NCBI RefSeq assembly: GCF_003254575.1
Contig: NZ_QJUA01000025.1
Location: 1 to 64,000, forward strand
Direction of reading: 5' to 3'
Origin: Mycobacterium kyogaense
GTDB lineage: Bacteria; Actinomycetota; Actinomycetes; Mycobacteriales; Mycobacteriaceae
DNA: 64,000 nucleotides
Shown here: positions 52,056 through 61,430 of the stretch, piece by piece
Position numbering within the stretch: the first letter of the stretch is position 1
Layout of the letters: every line of letters begins with the position of its first letter
Notes under the pieces: generated by a model
What the model saw: the letters and a program-made list of their open reading frames with translations, nothing else
The model's database searches: none
What the model was told of the DNA's origin: nothing
Made by a program: the position numbers and the translations under genes

Positions 52056-52547
52056 CTACAGGGTGATTTCCGAGAGCCTGCCGGTCGCGACGTCGAAGAC
52101 GAAGCCGCGCAGTGATTCGTGCTTGGTGACGAACGGGCTGGCGTCGATGCGGCGCAGGGACTGCCGGACGTCCTCGTCGAGATCGCCGAACGACTCGGCG
52201 GCCCACTCCGGCTTGATGCCGGTCTCCTCCTGGATGTCGCGCTTGAACTCGTCGTCGGTGAACGTCAGCATGCCGCAGTCGGTGTGGTGGATCAGGATGA
52301 TCTCCCGAGTACCGAGCAAGCGCTGGCTGATCGCCAGGGAGCGGATCTCGTCGTCGGTGACGACACCGCCGGCGTTGCGGATCACATGCGCCTCTCCGTC
52401 AGCCAGCCCGAGGATGCGGTACGCGTCCAGGCGCGCGTCCATGCAGGCGACGACGGCGACGTGCTTGCTGGGAGGGAGCGGCAGCGGCCCCGAGAACGTC
52501 TTCGCGTACTCCTCGTTGTTCTTCAGGTACTCGTCTGTCACCGACAT
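52056..52547 (-). CDS. canA: beta-carbonic anhydrase
   Basis: This 163-residue zinc enzyme interconverts CO2 and bicarbonate. Zinc ligands are Cys35 (ACMDARLD), His88 and Cys91 (IHHTDCGML), with the Asp37/Arg39 dyad. It matches the small beta-class enzyme encoded beside cysD in M. tuberculosis (Rv1284). It is separated from cysD by a strong hairpin and a new promoter. Confidence 0.93.
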   Translation of the reverse strand: MSVTDEYLKNNEEYAKTFSGPLPLPPSKHVAVVACMDARLDAYRILGLADGEAHVIRNAGGVVTDDEIRSLAISQRLLGTREIILIHHTDCGMLTFTDDEFKRDIQEETGIKPEWAAESFGDLDEDVRQSLRRIDASPFVTKHESLRGFVFDVATGRLSEITL

Positions 52548-52610
52548 GGCGCGACCGTAGAGACGAAGCCCCGATCTGTCACGGATAAGAATCAGCCAGC
52601 GCGCAACGCG

Positions 52611-54527
52611 TCAGCGCGCGAGGTCGTACACCGTGGCGCCGCCCACGTCGCGCGCAGTGAAGTTCTTCGCCACCCACGCCGTGATCTCTGCCGCTTCCCC
52701 GCTGTCAGGGCGGGGGCCGCCGCCGGGGCCACGGTGCTGCTCGGCGATGAAGTAGCGCACCTGACCGTCGTCGACGTACTGCTGGAATTGCGCCAACGTC
52801 GGCGACGGGTCGCTGCCCATGAAGCCGCCGATCGCCATCACCGACGTGCCGGTGCTCAGCTCCAGGCTGCCCGCCGTCATCGAGCCGACAGTGGCTGCGG
52901 CCCAACGATTGTCGGTCGCTCTCACCAGATCCTGGAGTGCGACGTTGTCCGATGCCCGCTCGGGCCCTCCTGGGCCACCGGGCCCACCGGGCCCACCGAA
53001 CCCACCGAACCCGCCGAGGTCGGCGTGTGCGGCCGCCGGGCCCGCCATGGCGCCTGGCCCCTTCGCCGGATGCGCGGCCGTCTCGATCGCATAAGCCGCG
53101 GGTGCGGCAGCCCCGAGAATCAGCGCGGCACCGGCCACGGCCGCAGCGAACCGACCCCATCGCTGCACACCCGCCACCAACAGCGCAGCGACGGCGAGCA
53201 ACCCGATCAGCACCACCCAACGGAGCCACGGCTGCCATCCGTGCGCCCGGCCGAGGAGGACGAACGCCCACACTCCGGTACCCGCCGACATCACCGCCAG
53301 CACTGCCCGCGCCGCGACGGAGTGCCTGTCCCGCCACAGCTCGACCGTGCAGATGCCGACCAGGGCGGCGACGGCCGGCGCCAGCGCCAGCGTGTAGTAC
53401 GGGTGGATGGTGCCGTCCATGAAGCTGAACACGGCAGCGGTCACCAGCATCCAACCGCCCCACAGCAGCAGGCTCGCCCGCAGGGGCGACGTGCGCTCGG
53501 CGCGCCGGGTCAGCCACAGCAGCGCCGCCAACCCGATCAGCGCCGCGGGCAGGAGCCAGGACACCTCAGCCGCGAACGACGGACCGAACATCCGGCCGAT
53601 GCCTGGGGTGCCGCCGAAGAACACGTGCGCTTCGCCTCCCGGCCCCCCACCCGGGCCGCCTCCCGGACCATGGCCCGTGCCGGGGCCTTCGCCCCGGCCG
53701 GCGATCCGCTGAATCCCGTTGTAGCCCAGCGCGAGCTGCAGCAGCGAGTTGTCGGTGGACCCGCCGATGTAGGGCCGGGAATCGGCCGGCCACAGATCCA
53801 CCAGCGCCAAGAACGGCCCGGCCGTCGCCACCATGGCGACCCCACCGGCGATCATTGCGCGGACCCGCGGCCAGAACGCGATCGGCGCGGCGACCAGGAA
53901 CGCGAGCGCCAGCCCGGGCACCACGAGGAAGGCCTGCAGCATCTTGGTCAGGAACGCCACGCCCAGGACCACTCCGGTACCCACCACCCAGCGGGTGCGT
54001 CCGGTCTCGATGGCACGCACCATCAGGTAGGCCGCCACGACGACCAGCAGTACCAGCAGCGCGTCGGGATTGTTGTAGCGGAACATCGACGCCGCGACCG
54101 GCATCGCAGCCAGCGCGGCGCCGGCGATCAGACCCGCCCCCGGCCCGCTGACCCGGCGCACCGCGGCATAGAGCACGCCCACCGAAGCAACACCCATCAG
54201 GGCCTGCGGCAGCAGCATCGTGAAGGGGGTGAAGCCGAAGAGCCTGCCGGACAGTGCCATGAACCAGATCGAGACGGGCGGCTTGTCGACGGTGATCGCG
54301 TTGCCCGAATCCAGGGACGCGAACAGCCATGCCTTCCAGTTCTGGGTACCGGCCTGCGCGGCGGCGGCGTAGAAGTCGTTGGCCCACCCCGCGGAGCCCA
54401 GCCCCCACAGGTAGAGCACCGCGGTGGCGGCCAGCAGGCCAGCGAGCGCGAAACGGGGCCAGCGCGTGGCCGGCTCGCGCGGCGGCACCGGCGCAGCCAT
54501 GACCGAGGTGTCGTCGGTGAGAGTCAT
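52611..54527 (-). CDS. GT39/YkcB-like membrane glycosyltransferase (intact copy)
   Basis: This 638-residue polytopic enzyme is of the ArnT/PMT superfamily, which uses polyprenyl-phosphate sugars on the outer face of the membrane. The catalytic-loop motifs WANDFYAAAAQAG and ITVDKPPVSIWF and the conserved RYNNPDALLVLL are present. A long Gly/Pro-rich outer loop (GPGGGPGGGPGG) precedes more helices. The C-terminal outer domain (AIGGFMGSDPSPTLAQFQQY) is as in YkcB-type mannosyltransferases. Its ATG overlaps the GT2-GtrA stop. The acceptor is unknown. Confidence 0.88.
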   Translation of the reverse strand: MTLTDDTSVMAAPVPPREPATRWPRFALAGLLAATAVLYLWGLGSAGWANDFYAAAAQAGTQNWKAWLFASLDSGNAITVDKPPVSIWFMALSGRLFGFTPFTMLLPQALMGVASVGVLYAAVRRVSGPGAGLIAGAALAAMPVAASMFRYNNPDALLVLLVVVAAYLMVRAIETGRTRWVVGTGVVLGVAFLTKMLQAFLVVPGLALAFLVAAPIAFWPRVRAMIAGGVAMVATAGPFLALVDLWPADSRPYIGGSTDNSLLQLALGYNGIQRIAGRGEGPGTGHGPGGGPGGGPGGEAHVFFGGTPGIGRMFGPSFAAEVSWLLPAALIGLAALLWLTRRAERTSPLRASLLLWGGWMLVTAAVFSFMDGTIHPYYTLALAPAVAALVGICTVELWRDRHSVAARAVLAVMSAGTGVWAFVLLGRAHGWQPWLRWVVLIGLLAVAALLVAGVQRWGRFAAAVAGAALILGAAAPAAYAIETAAHPAKGPGAMAGPAAAHADLGGFGGFGGPGGPGGPGGPERASDNVALQDLVRATDNRWAAATVGSMTAGSLELSTGTSVMAIGGFMGSDPSPTLAQFQQYVDDGQVRYFIAEQHRGPGGGPRPDSGEAAEITAWVAKNFTARDVGGATVYDLAR

Positions 54528-55837
54528 CGGGCGATCCCTTCGGTGGCGGTGCGGCGCGGATGGAACACCCAGCCGCGCAGCAGGACGAAGCGAACCACGG
54601 TGGCGAGCAGATTGGCCGCGATCAACACGACGAGTTCGACCACGTGGTTCGGCTCTGCGGACGCGGCGTGGAGCACGCTCAGCGATCCGCTGGTGATGCC
54701 CAACGCGATACCGAACACGAGGAGACCCTCGACGTGGTGGCGGGCCAGCCCGGACTGACCCTGCACCCCGAAGGTGAAGCGCCGGTTGGCCGCGGTGTTG
54801 CCGATCGCGGTGACCAGCAGGGCCACCAGGTTGGCCAACTGGGCGCCGATGTCGTTCTGTAGCAGCACGAACAGAGCGATATAGGCCAGTGTCGAGGCGA
54901 GCCCGATCGCCCCGAAACGAACCACCTGGCGCAGCAGTGATCGGGGTGCCGCCTCCCGCGACGAACTCAATTGCGCGGCAATCAAGTTCACGGGGATCGC
55001 GCCGCTGGCGAACCCGCGCAGCAGGCGCCCGATGCCACGTAGGTCGGCCGCGGCCGTGGCGACGATGTCGACGCGGCTGTCCGGGTCGTCCACCCAGTCG
55101 ACGGGGACCTCGTGGATTCGCAGTCCGCTGCGCTCGGCGAGCACCAGCAGTTCGGTGTCGAAGAACCAGCCGGTGTCCTCGACGTGGGGCAGCAGCCGGG
55201 CGGCCACATCGGCCCGGATGGCCTTGAACCCGCACTGGGCGTCGGAGAATCGGGCCGACAGCGTCGATTTGAGGATGAAGTTGTAGCAGCGGGAGATGAT
55301 CTCGCGCTTCGGCCCGCGGGTGACGTGTGCACCGCGCGCCAGCCGGGTGCCGATCGCGAGGTCGGAGTGACCGGAGATCAGCGGTGCCACGAGGGGTCCG
55401 AGCGCGGCGAGATCGGTCGACAGGTCGACGTCGGTGTAGACGAGCACCGCCGCATCGGACGTCGACCACACGTGGTGCAGTGCCCGGCCCCGCCCCTTCT
55501 CTTCGAGGCGTACCACGCGGACGTCGCTCAGCTCGGTGGCCAGTCGCGCGGCGATGCGGGGTGTGTCGTCGGTGCTGGCGTTGTCGGCGATGGTGATGCG
55601 CGCCGGGAAAGGCACCGCGTCACGCAGGTACCGGTGCAACCGGTGCACCGACTCGGCCAGGACGGCCTGCTCGTTGTAGACCGGGACGACGACGTCGAGC
55701 ACCGGCGCCCCGGTGGTGCGCGCGATGCGGGCGGCGTGGGGTCGGCGCTCACCGGGGATTCGGCCAGAACCCGTCTCGGTCACGATGTCGGTGCATGTCA
55801 TGGTGTTCATCTTGTGCTGCTTAGGTGTGCTCATCAT
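54524..55837 (-). CDS. GT2 glycosyltransferase fused to a GtrA-type membrane domain
   Basis: This 437-residue fusion has an N-terminal GT-A domain (VVVPVYNEQAVLAESVHRL, VYTDVDLSTDLAAL), typical of polyprenyl-phosphate hexose synthases. A C-terminal four-helix GtrA-like domain (from about residue 300, VRFGAIGLASTLAYIALFVL) follows. GT2 plus GtrA implies synthesis and flipping of a lipid-linked sugar. The flanking GT39 enzymes are its natural users. The first ATG (55837) overlaps the preceding stop. Confidence 0.88.
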   Translation of the reverse strand: MMSTPKQHKMNTMTCTDIVTETGSGRIPGERRPHAARIARTTGAPVLDVVVPVYNEQAVLAESVHRLHRYLRDAVPFPARITIADNASTDDTPRIAARLATELSDVRVVRLEEKGRGRALHHVWSTSDAAVLVYTDVDLSTDLAALGPLVAPLISGHSDLAIGTRLARGAHVTRGPKREIISRCYNFILKSTLSARFSDAQCGFKAIRADVAARLLPHVEDTGWFFDTELLVLAERSGLRIHEVPVDWVDDPDSRVDIVATAAADLRGIGRLLRGFASGAIPVNLIAAQLSSSREAAPRSLLRQVVRFGAIGLASTLAYIALFVLLQNDIGAQLANLVALLVTAIGNTAANRRFTFGVQGQSGLARHHVEGLLVFGIALGITSGSLSVLHAASAEPNHVVELVVLIAANLLATVVRFVLLRGWVFHPRRTATEGIAR

Positions 55838-57740
55838 TGGCTGGAGCTATGTGCCGGCTGTGACTCGGTCAGGTCGTAGATCACCGTGCCGTCGACGGTC
55901 TCCGCGACGAAGTTCGCGGCCACCCAGTCGCGAATTGCCACCGACTCCTGGGATCCGCTGGCCGGCGCCCGGCCCATGGTCATCAGGCGGCCGGAGACGA
56001 AGTAGTGGATGCGCCCGGCAGCGACGTCGTCGACGAACTGCGCCAACGTCGGCGACGGGTCGGTGCCGTTGAATCCGCCGATCGCCATCACCGGCGCATC
56101 GATCGCGAGTTGGTAGCCCGCGGCGTTGTTGGAGCCGACGACGGCTGCAGCCCAGGTGAACTGATCGGCGTCGGCGGCGAGCACCCTGGTGAGGTCCGGG
56201 CGCGGGGTCGGGGAGCTCAGCAGACCACCGCCGGGGAAACCGCCGCCGGGGAAGCCGAAGCCGCCGGTGCGTGCGGGCCCGACCGATGGGATGGCACCGG
56301 AGTGCGGGGTCGCGGCGGTGACCACCGTGTACGCGGCGGGCGCCGCGAGGCAGCACGCGAGGGCCACGCCGGCGACGGCCAGGCTCGCGCGCGGACCCAG
56401 CCGCGAGTTCGCGAGGATCAGCGCCGCACCGCCCACGCCTGCGATCACGATCACGATCCGCAACCACGGCAACCAGTCCGCCTCACGCGACAACAACTGC
56501 GCGGCCAGGAGCACCGTCACCACGACGGTGGCGGCCATCGCACTCACCGCACGCGGATCTCGTCGACTGCGCCACAACAGAGTTGCGCCGATGCCGACGC
56601 TCGCGGCGATCGCGGGAGCAAGTGCCACGGTGTAGTACGGGTGGACGATTCCGTTCATGTAGCTGAACACGACAGCGGTGACGGCGAGCCACCCGCCCCA
56701 CAGGATCAGCGCGGCCCGGGTGGGATCGGTGCGGGGCGCGCGGCGGGTCAGCACGAGGCCGGCGACGGTGCAGACGAGCGCGGCAGGCAGGAGCCAACCG
56801 ATGTCGGCGCCCATCGAGAACCCGAACAGCCGTCCCCAGCCGACGTCGTGGTTGAGGTTGCCCAGGCCTCCTGTCTCGTTGCCGGTGAGCCTGCCGAAGC
56901 CGTTGTAGCCCAACGTCAATTCGAGGATGCTGTTGTGCTGCGAGCCACCGATGTACGGTCGCGCATCGGCCGGCCACAGTTCGACGAGCGCGATGTACCA
57001 GCCGGCCGACACCACGACCGCACCCGCGGCGAGCGCGAGGTCGAGCACTCGTCGGCGCAGCGTTGACGGTCCGGCCACCAGGTAGGCCGCGGCGAAGGCG
57101 GGGAGCACCAGCAGTGCCTGCAACATCTTGGCGAGAAACCCGACGCCGACGGCCACGCCCGCCGCGACCAGCCACCACCTGCTCGCGTCCTCCTCACAGG
57201 CCCGCTGCGTGCAGTACGCAGCAGCACCAGCATCAGCACCAGAAGCGCGTCGGGGTTGTTGAACCGGAACATCAGCGCGGCGACCGGAGTCAGCGCGAGT
57301 ATCCAGCCGGCGAGCAGGGCGGCATCGGGTCCGGCCGCGCGGCGCACCGACGCGTAGAGCACGCCGACGGCGGCCACCCCCATGAGGGCCTGCGGCACCA
57401 GCATGCTCCACGGCGAGAAGCCGAATGCCCGCGCCGAGAGGTCCATCACCCACAGCGCCGCCGGGGTCTTGTCGACGGTGATCGCGTTGGCGGCGTCACT
57501 GGAGCCGAACAGCATCGCGGTCGGGTCGCTCGATCCCGCTTGCACCGCGGCGGCGTAGAACGTGTTGGCCCACCCGGAGGCACCGAGGTTCCACAGATAC
57601 AGCACGGCGGTGCTGAGAAGGAGCACCACCAGCCCCGGCGAGCAGACGCGAAGTCGAGTGAACACGCCGCGAAAGAGTCCAGTTCGTGTCTGCTCGCCGG
57701 GGTCAGGCGCAGCTTCGGGCCCCGACGTCAGCACGGTCAC
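55834..57740 (-). pseudogene. GT39 membrane glycosyltransferase, frameshifted
   Basis: Two frames together make one GT39 protein like the intact neighbour. The first runs from the GTG at 57740 through ITVDKTPAALWV and RFNNPDALLVLMLVLL. The second resumes at AAYCTQRACEEDASRWW and continues to the TGA at 55834. The switch is at 57218-57230, in a run of CTG/GTG codons, and one missing base explains it. With the base restored the product is 635 residues, matching the 638 of the paralogue. It is either a recent mutation, a phase-variable site or a sequencing error. Confidence 0.85.
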
Positions 57741-57762
57741 CGTTCGATCATGTTCGGCCCCG

Positions 57763-59343
57763 CTAGGCGCCCGATTGGTCCCCGCTGTGCCTTGGCTGTG
57801 AATTCACAGGAAGGGTCACGACGAACTCCGTGCGGCCGGGGACGCTGCGGACCGCGATCGTGCCGTCGTGGGCACGCACCACAGCAGACACGATCGCCAG
57901 GCCCAGACCGGTGCTGCCGCCGCGGCGGGAGCGTGAGGAATCGCCCCGCGCAAAACGTTCGAACACCTCCGGCTGCAGCGAGTCCGGAATACCCGGACCG
58001 TCGTCGACGACGGTCAGCACCACGTCGTTACCCGCAGCAGCCAGAGACGTCGTCACCGTGGTGCCCGGCGGCGTGTGGATGCGCGCGTTGGCCAGCAGAT
58101 TGGCCAGCACCTGGTGCAGCCGCGCCTCGTCGCCGGGGACCGCGACCGGCTCGTCGGGTAGGTCGAGCTCCCATTCGTGGTCGGGTCCGGCGACGTGGGC
58201 GTCGCTGACCGCGTCGACGACCAACCGGGTCAGATCCACCGGCTCCCGCTCCAGCGGGCGGCCCGCATCCAGCCGGGCGAGCAACAGCATGTCCTCGACC
58301 AACCGCGTCATCCGTTGCGTCTCGGACTCCACCCGGTTCATCGCGTGGGCGACGTCGTCGGGCAGGTCGGCGCGGCGGCGCTGCGCGAGCTCGGTGTAGC
58401 CGCGGATCGCGGCCAGCGGGGTGCGCAGCTCATGGCTTGCGTCGGCGACGAACTGGCGGATGCGGGTTTCGCTGTCGTGCCGCGCCGACAACGCGCCGGC
58501 GATCCGGTCGAGCATCCGGTTCAGCGCCGACCCGAGCCGGCCGACCTCGGTGTGTGCCGCATCCGGATCGACCGCGACGATCGGCGTCGGCAGGTTCACC
58601 TCCCCACGGTCGAGCTCGAGGTCGGCCACGTCGCGTGCCGCCGACGCCACCCGGGACAGCGGCGCCAGCTGTCGCCGGACGATCGCGATGCCCGCGAACG
58701 CGGCGGCGATCAGGGCGAACAGCGCGACGACACAGAACATGCCGAGCACCCACAGCAGGGTGTCGTCGACCACCGCCGTCGGCAGCCCGGTGACGATCGT
58801 CTGGGCTCCGCCGCGGCGGTCGTGCAACCCGATGACGCGGTAGCGGCCCAGCCCATCGAGAGTGACGGTCCTCGGGATGTGATCCGGCGGGACAGCGGCG
58901 AGCTGCTCGGTGGCGGTCTCGCTGATCGTCGCGCGGGCGCCGTCGGCGGTGATCACCCCGGCGTCGGTGTCGCGGCCGGGCGTCACGACGGCGCCGACGG
59001 TGCGGGTGGCCTGGCCGGGAGCATTGAGGAACCCCGGACCGGGCCCCACCTCGGGGTCGAACCGCCGGCGCTCCTCCCAGTCCGGGCTGCCTGGCACGAA
59101 CACGGGCGGCGGCAGGTCGAAGATCGCCGCCGACCGCCGGCCCGCCTCGACGAGTTGCTCGTCGAGCTGGTGAGACAGGAAGCGCTGCAACGCGAACTCG
59201 GTGGCGACGCCGATGCCGGCGATGACGACGGCCAGCAGCACCATCTGGGTGACGGCCAGCCGCACGCGCAGTGACCAGGTCCGGGGTGCGAGGACGCGGC
59301 CCCGCGTGGCGGCCTCCCCGTCAGCGTGCGGGCTTGAGGACAT
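57763..59343 (-). CDS. OmpR-type sensor histidine kinase
   Basis: This 526-residue kinase has two membrane helices (about 28-48 and 196-222) around an outer sensor domain of about 145 residues. A HAMP domain, the phospho-acceptor His304 in FVADASHELRTPLAAIRGY and a HATPase domain (LANLLANARIHTPPG, GGSTGLGLAIV) follow. It overlaps its response-regulator gene by 23 bases. The GT39 gene starts 22 bases downstream. It is similar in build to mycobacterial TcrY/TrcS. Confidence 0.92.
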   Translation of the reverse strand: MSSSPHADGEAATRGRVLAPRTWSLRVRLAVTQMVLLAVVIAGIGVATEFALQRFLSHQLDEQLVEAGRRSAAIFDLPPPVFVPGSPDWEERRRFDPEVGPGPGFLNAPGQATRTVGAVVTPGRDTDAGVITADGARATISETATEQLAAVPPDHIPRTVTLDGLGRYRVIGLHDRRGGAQTIVTGLPTAVVDDTLLWVLGMFCVVALFALIAAAFAGIAIVRRQLAPLSRVASAARDVADLELDRGEVNLPTPIVAVDPDAAHTEVGRLGSALNRMLDRIAGALSARHDSETRIRQFVADASHELRTPLAAIRGYTELAQRRRADLPDDVAHAMNRVESETQRMTRLVEDMLLLARLDAGRPLEREPVDLTRLVVDAVSDAHVAGPDHEWELDLPDEPVAVPGDEARLHQVLANLLANARIHTPPGTTVTTSLAAAGNDVVLTVVDDGPGIPDSLQPEVFERFARGDSSRSRRGGSTGLGLAIVSAVVRAHDGTIAVRSVPGRTEFVVTLPVNSQPRHSGDQSGA

Positions 59344-60067
59344 ACCCGGCGCCGCGCAGCGTGTGGATCATCGGCTCCCGGCCGCTGTCGATCTTCTTGC
59401 GCAGATACGACACGTACAACTCGACGATGTTGGACCGTCCGCCGAAGTCGTAGCTCCACACCCGGTCCAGGATCTGTGCCTTGCTGAGCACCCGTTTGGC
59501 GTTGCGCATCATGAACCGCAGCAGCTCGAACTCGGTGGCGGTCAGCGTGATCGGCTCCCCCGCACGGGTCACCTCGTGGCTGTCCTCGTCGAGCACCAGA
59601 TCCCCGACCACGATCGTCGCTCCGGCGGCCTCGGTGCTCACCCCGGTGCGGCGCAGCAGTGCTCGCAACCGCAGCACGACCTCTTCGATGCTGAACGGCT
59701 TGGTGACGTAGTCATCGCCGCCGGCGGTCAGCCCGGCGATGCGGTCCTCCACCGAATCCTTGGCGGTGAGCAGCAGCAGCGGTAGCCCGGGGATCTGTTC
59801 ACGGAGGCGATGCAGGACGTCCAGACCACTCATGTCCGGCAGCATCACGTCGAGCACGACCACGTCGGGTGGGTTCTCCCGTGCCGTCGCGATCGCGGTG
59901 GCGCCGTCACCGGCGGTCGAGATCTCCCACCCCTCGTAGCGCAGCGCCATCGACACCAGCTCCGCCAGCACCGGTTCGTCGTCGACGACGAGCACGTGCA
60001 CCGGGCTGCCGTCGGCGCGACGCATCACCACCCGCGCGGCGTCGGTTTCGCTGGGAGGTGAGGTCAC
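59321..60067 (-). CDS. OmpR-type response regulator
   Basis: This 248-residue regulator has a receiver domain (Asp73 in VVVLDVMLPDMSG, Lys in DDYVTKPFSIEEV) and a winged-helix DNA-binding domain (LTATEFELLRFMMRNAKRVLS, YVSYLRKKID). It resembles TcrX/TrcR. The GTG at 60067 lies six bases after a CATAAT -10 box, suggesting a leaderless transcript. An ATG at codon 15 is an alternative. It heads the RR-HK-GT39-GT2/GtrA-GT39 operon. Confidence 0.92.
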   Translation of the reverse strand: MTSPPSETDAARVVMRRADGSPVHVLVVDDEPVLAELVSMALRYEGWEISTAGDGATAIATARENPPDVVVLDVMLPDMSGLDVLHRLREQIPGLPLLLLTAKDSVEDRIAGLTAGGDDYVTKPFSIEEVVLRLRALLRRTGVSTEAAGATIVVGDLVLDEDSHEVTRAGEPITLTATEFELLRFMMRNAKRVLSKAQILDRVWSYDFGGRSNIVELYVSYLRKKIDSGREPMIHTLRGAGYVLKPAR

Positions 60068-60073
60068 GACCCC

Positions 60074-60143
60074 ATTATGTGCACGCACGATTTGGCCGGG
60101 CTGTGTCAAAGCTATGCGCCCGCTGTGAAGAAGACACACAGCC
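60074..60143. promoter_or_regulatory. response-regulator promoter with PhoP-like direct repeats
   Basis: On the minus strand three heptamers follow each other at 11-base intervals: TCACAGC, GCATAGC and ACACAGC (together about 60100-60128). They fit the PhoP-box layout of TCACAGC, four bases, TCACAGC known in mycobacteria. They lie about 25-50 bases upstream of the -10 box CATAAT (60074-60079). GGCTGTGT (60099-60106) and ACACAGCC (60136-60143) also form an inverted repeat. The site may serve both divergent genes. Confidence 0.55.
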
Positions 60144-60174
60144 GGCACACATCTGGGGCGGCCATCCTGGGGCC

Positions 60175-60417
60175 ATGACCGAACCACCAGTCGCACTCGA
60201 CAACGGAACGTGGGCAGCCCCCGGTCCGGAGCCGCGCCGACGACGGGCCCGCGAGATCGCTGCCGCGGTCGCGATCGCGGCGGTGATCGGCGGACTGGGC
60301 GGCGCGGCGATCCACGCCGCACGCAGTCACGCACATTTCCCCGGACCGTTCATGGTCGACATGTCCGGACAAGGCGCGCCGGAGCGCAGCCACACAGGAG
60401 GCGCCGCGATCTCATAG
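60175..60417 (+). CDS. small single-pass membrane protein
   Basis: This 80-residue protein has a basic stretch PEPRRRRAREIAAA. One membrane helix (about 35-55, AAAVAIAAVIGGLGGAAI) and a short outer part (ARSHAHFPGPFMVDMSGQG) follow. It is divergent from the response regulator with 107 bases between, and it precedes oppB by 35 bases. It could be a target or modulator of the two-component system. No family recognised. Confidence 0.6.
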   Translation: MTEPPVALDNGTWAAPGPEPRRRRAREIAAAVAIAAVIGGLGGAAIHAARSHAHFPGPFMVDMSGQGAPERSHTGGAAIS

Positions 60418-60452
60418 CCTGTCCGGATGCAGCCCCGAGGCGGACCCGCCGG

Positions 60453-61430
60453 ATGACCCGCTTTCTGGCGCGTCGGCTGCTCAACTACCTGGTGCTGCTC
60501 GCCCTCGCCTCGTTCCTGGCCTTCACGCTGACCTCGCTGACGTTCCATCCGCTGGACAGCCTGCTCGAGCGCAGCCCGCGCCCGCCGCAGGCGGTGATCG
60601 ACGCGAAGGCCGCCGAGCTCGGTCTCGACCAACCGATCCCGATCCGCTACGCCGACTGGGTGTCCGGGGCGGTCCGCGGCGACTTCGGCACCACGGTCAC
60701 CGGCCAGCCGGTGACCGACGAGCTGTGGCGGCGCGTCGGGGTGAGCCTGCGGCTGGTGATCATCGGTTCGGTGCTCGGCACGATCATCGGAGTGGTCGTC
60801 GGCGCCTGGGGCGCGGTTCGCCAGTACCGGCTGTCCGACCGCGTCATCACCGTGCTCTCGTTGCTGATCATCAGCGCGCCCACGTTCGTGATCGCCAACC
60901 TGCTGATCCTGGCCGCGTTGAAGGTGAACTCGGTGCTCGGCGTGCAGCTGTTCGAGTACACCGGGGAGACGTCGATCGACGCGGTCGGTGGTGGGTGGAA
61001 CCAGTTCGTCGACCGGCTGCAGCATCTGGTGCTGCCGACGGCGACGCTGGCATTGACCTCGATCGCGGGTTTCAGCCGCTATCAACGCAATGCGATGCTC
61101 GACGTACTAGGTCAGGATTTCATCCGGACCGCCCGAGCCAAGGGGCTGACGCGGCGCCAGGCGTTGTTCCGGCACGGTCTGCGCACGGCGTTGATCCCGA
61201 TGGCGACGTTGTTCGCCTACGGCATCAGTGGTCTGGTGACGGGTGCGGTGTTCGTCGAGAAGATCTTCGGCTGGCACGGCATGGGTGAGTGGTTCGTGCA
61301 GGGCATCGCCGCCCAGGACACCAACATCGTGGTCGCGTTCACGGTGTTCTCCGGGACGACGATCCTGCTGGGCGGGCTGCTCTCCGATGTCCTCTACGCC
61401 GCCCTCGACCCGCGGGTGCGTGCCTCGTGA
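60453..61430 (+). CDS. oppB: oligopeptide ABC transporter permease OppB
   Basis: This 325-residue inner-membrane permease has six predicted helices and the cytoplasmic coupling motif region (GQDFIRTARAKGLTRRQALFRHGLR, EAA loop). Length and sequence match M. tuberculosis OppB (Rv1283c). Its stop overlaps the oppC start (GTGA at 61427-61430), so the subunits are translated together. Confidence 0.94.
   Translation: MTRFLARRLLNYLVLLALASFLAFTLTSLTFHPLDSLLERSPRPPQAVIDAKAAELGLDQPIPIRYADWVSGAVRGDFGTTVTGQPVTDELWRRVGVSLRLVIIGSVLGTIIGVVVGAWGAVRQYRLSDRVITVLSLLIISAPTFVIANLLILAALKVNSVLGVQLFEYTGETSIDAVGGGWNQFVDRLQHLVLPTATLALTSIAGFSRYQRNAMLDVLGQDFIRTARAKGLTRRQALFRHGLRTALIPMATLFAYGISGLVTGAVFVEKIFGWHGMGEWFVQGIAAQDTNIVVAFTVFSGTTILLGGLLSDVLYAALDPRVRAS

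Noticed and set aside
52119..54758. 879-codon open frame on the plus strand
   Set aside because: It lies antisense to the GT39 and GT2-GtrA genes, has Arg/Gly/His-rich composition typical of high-GC shadow frames and no family motifs.
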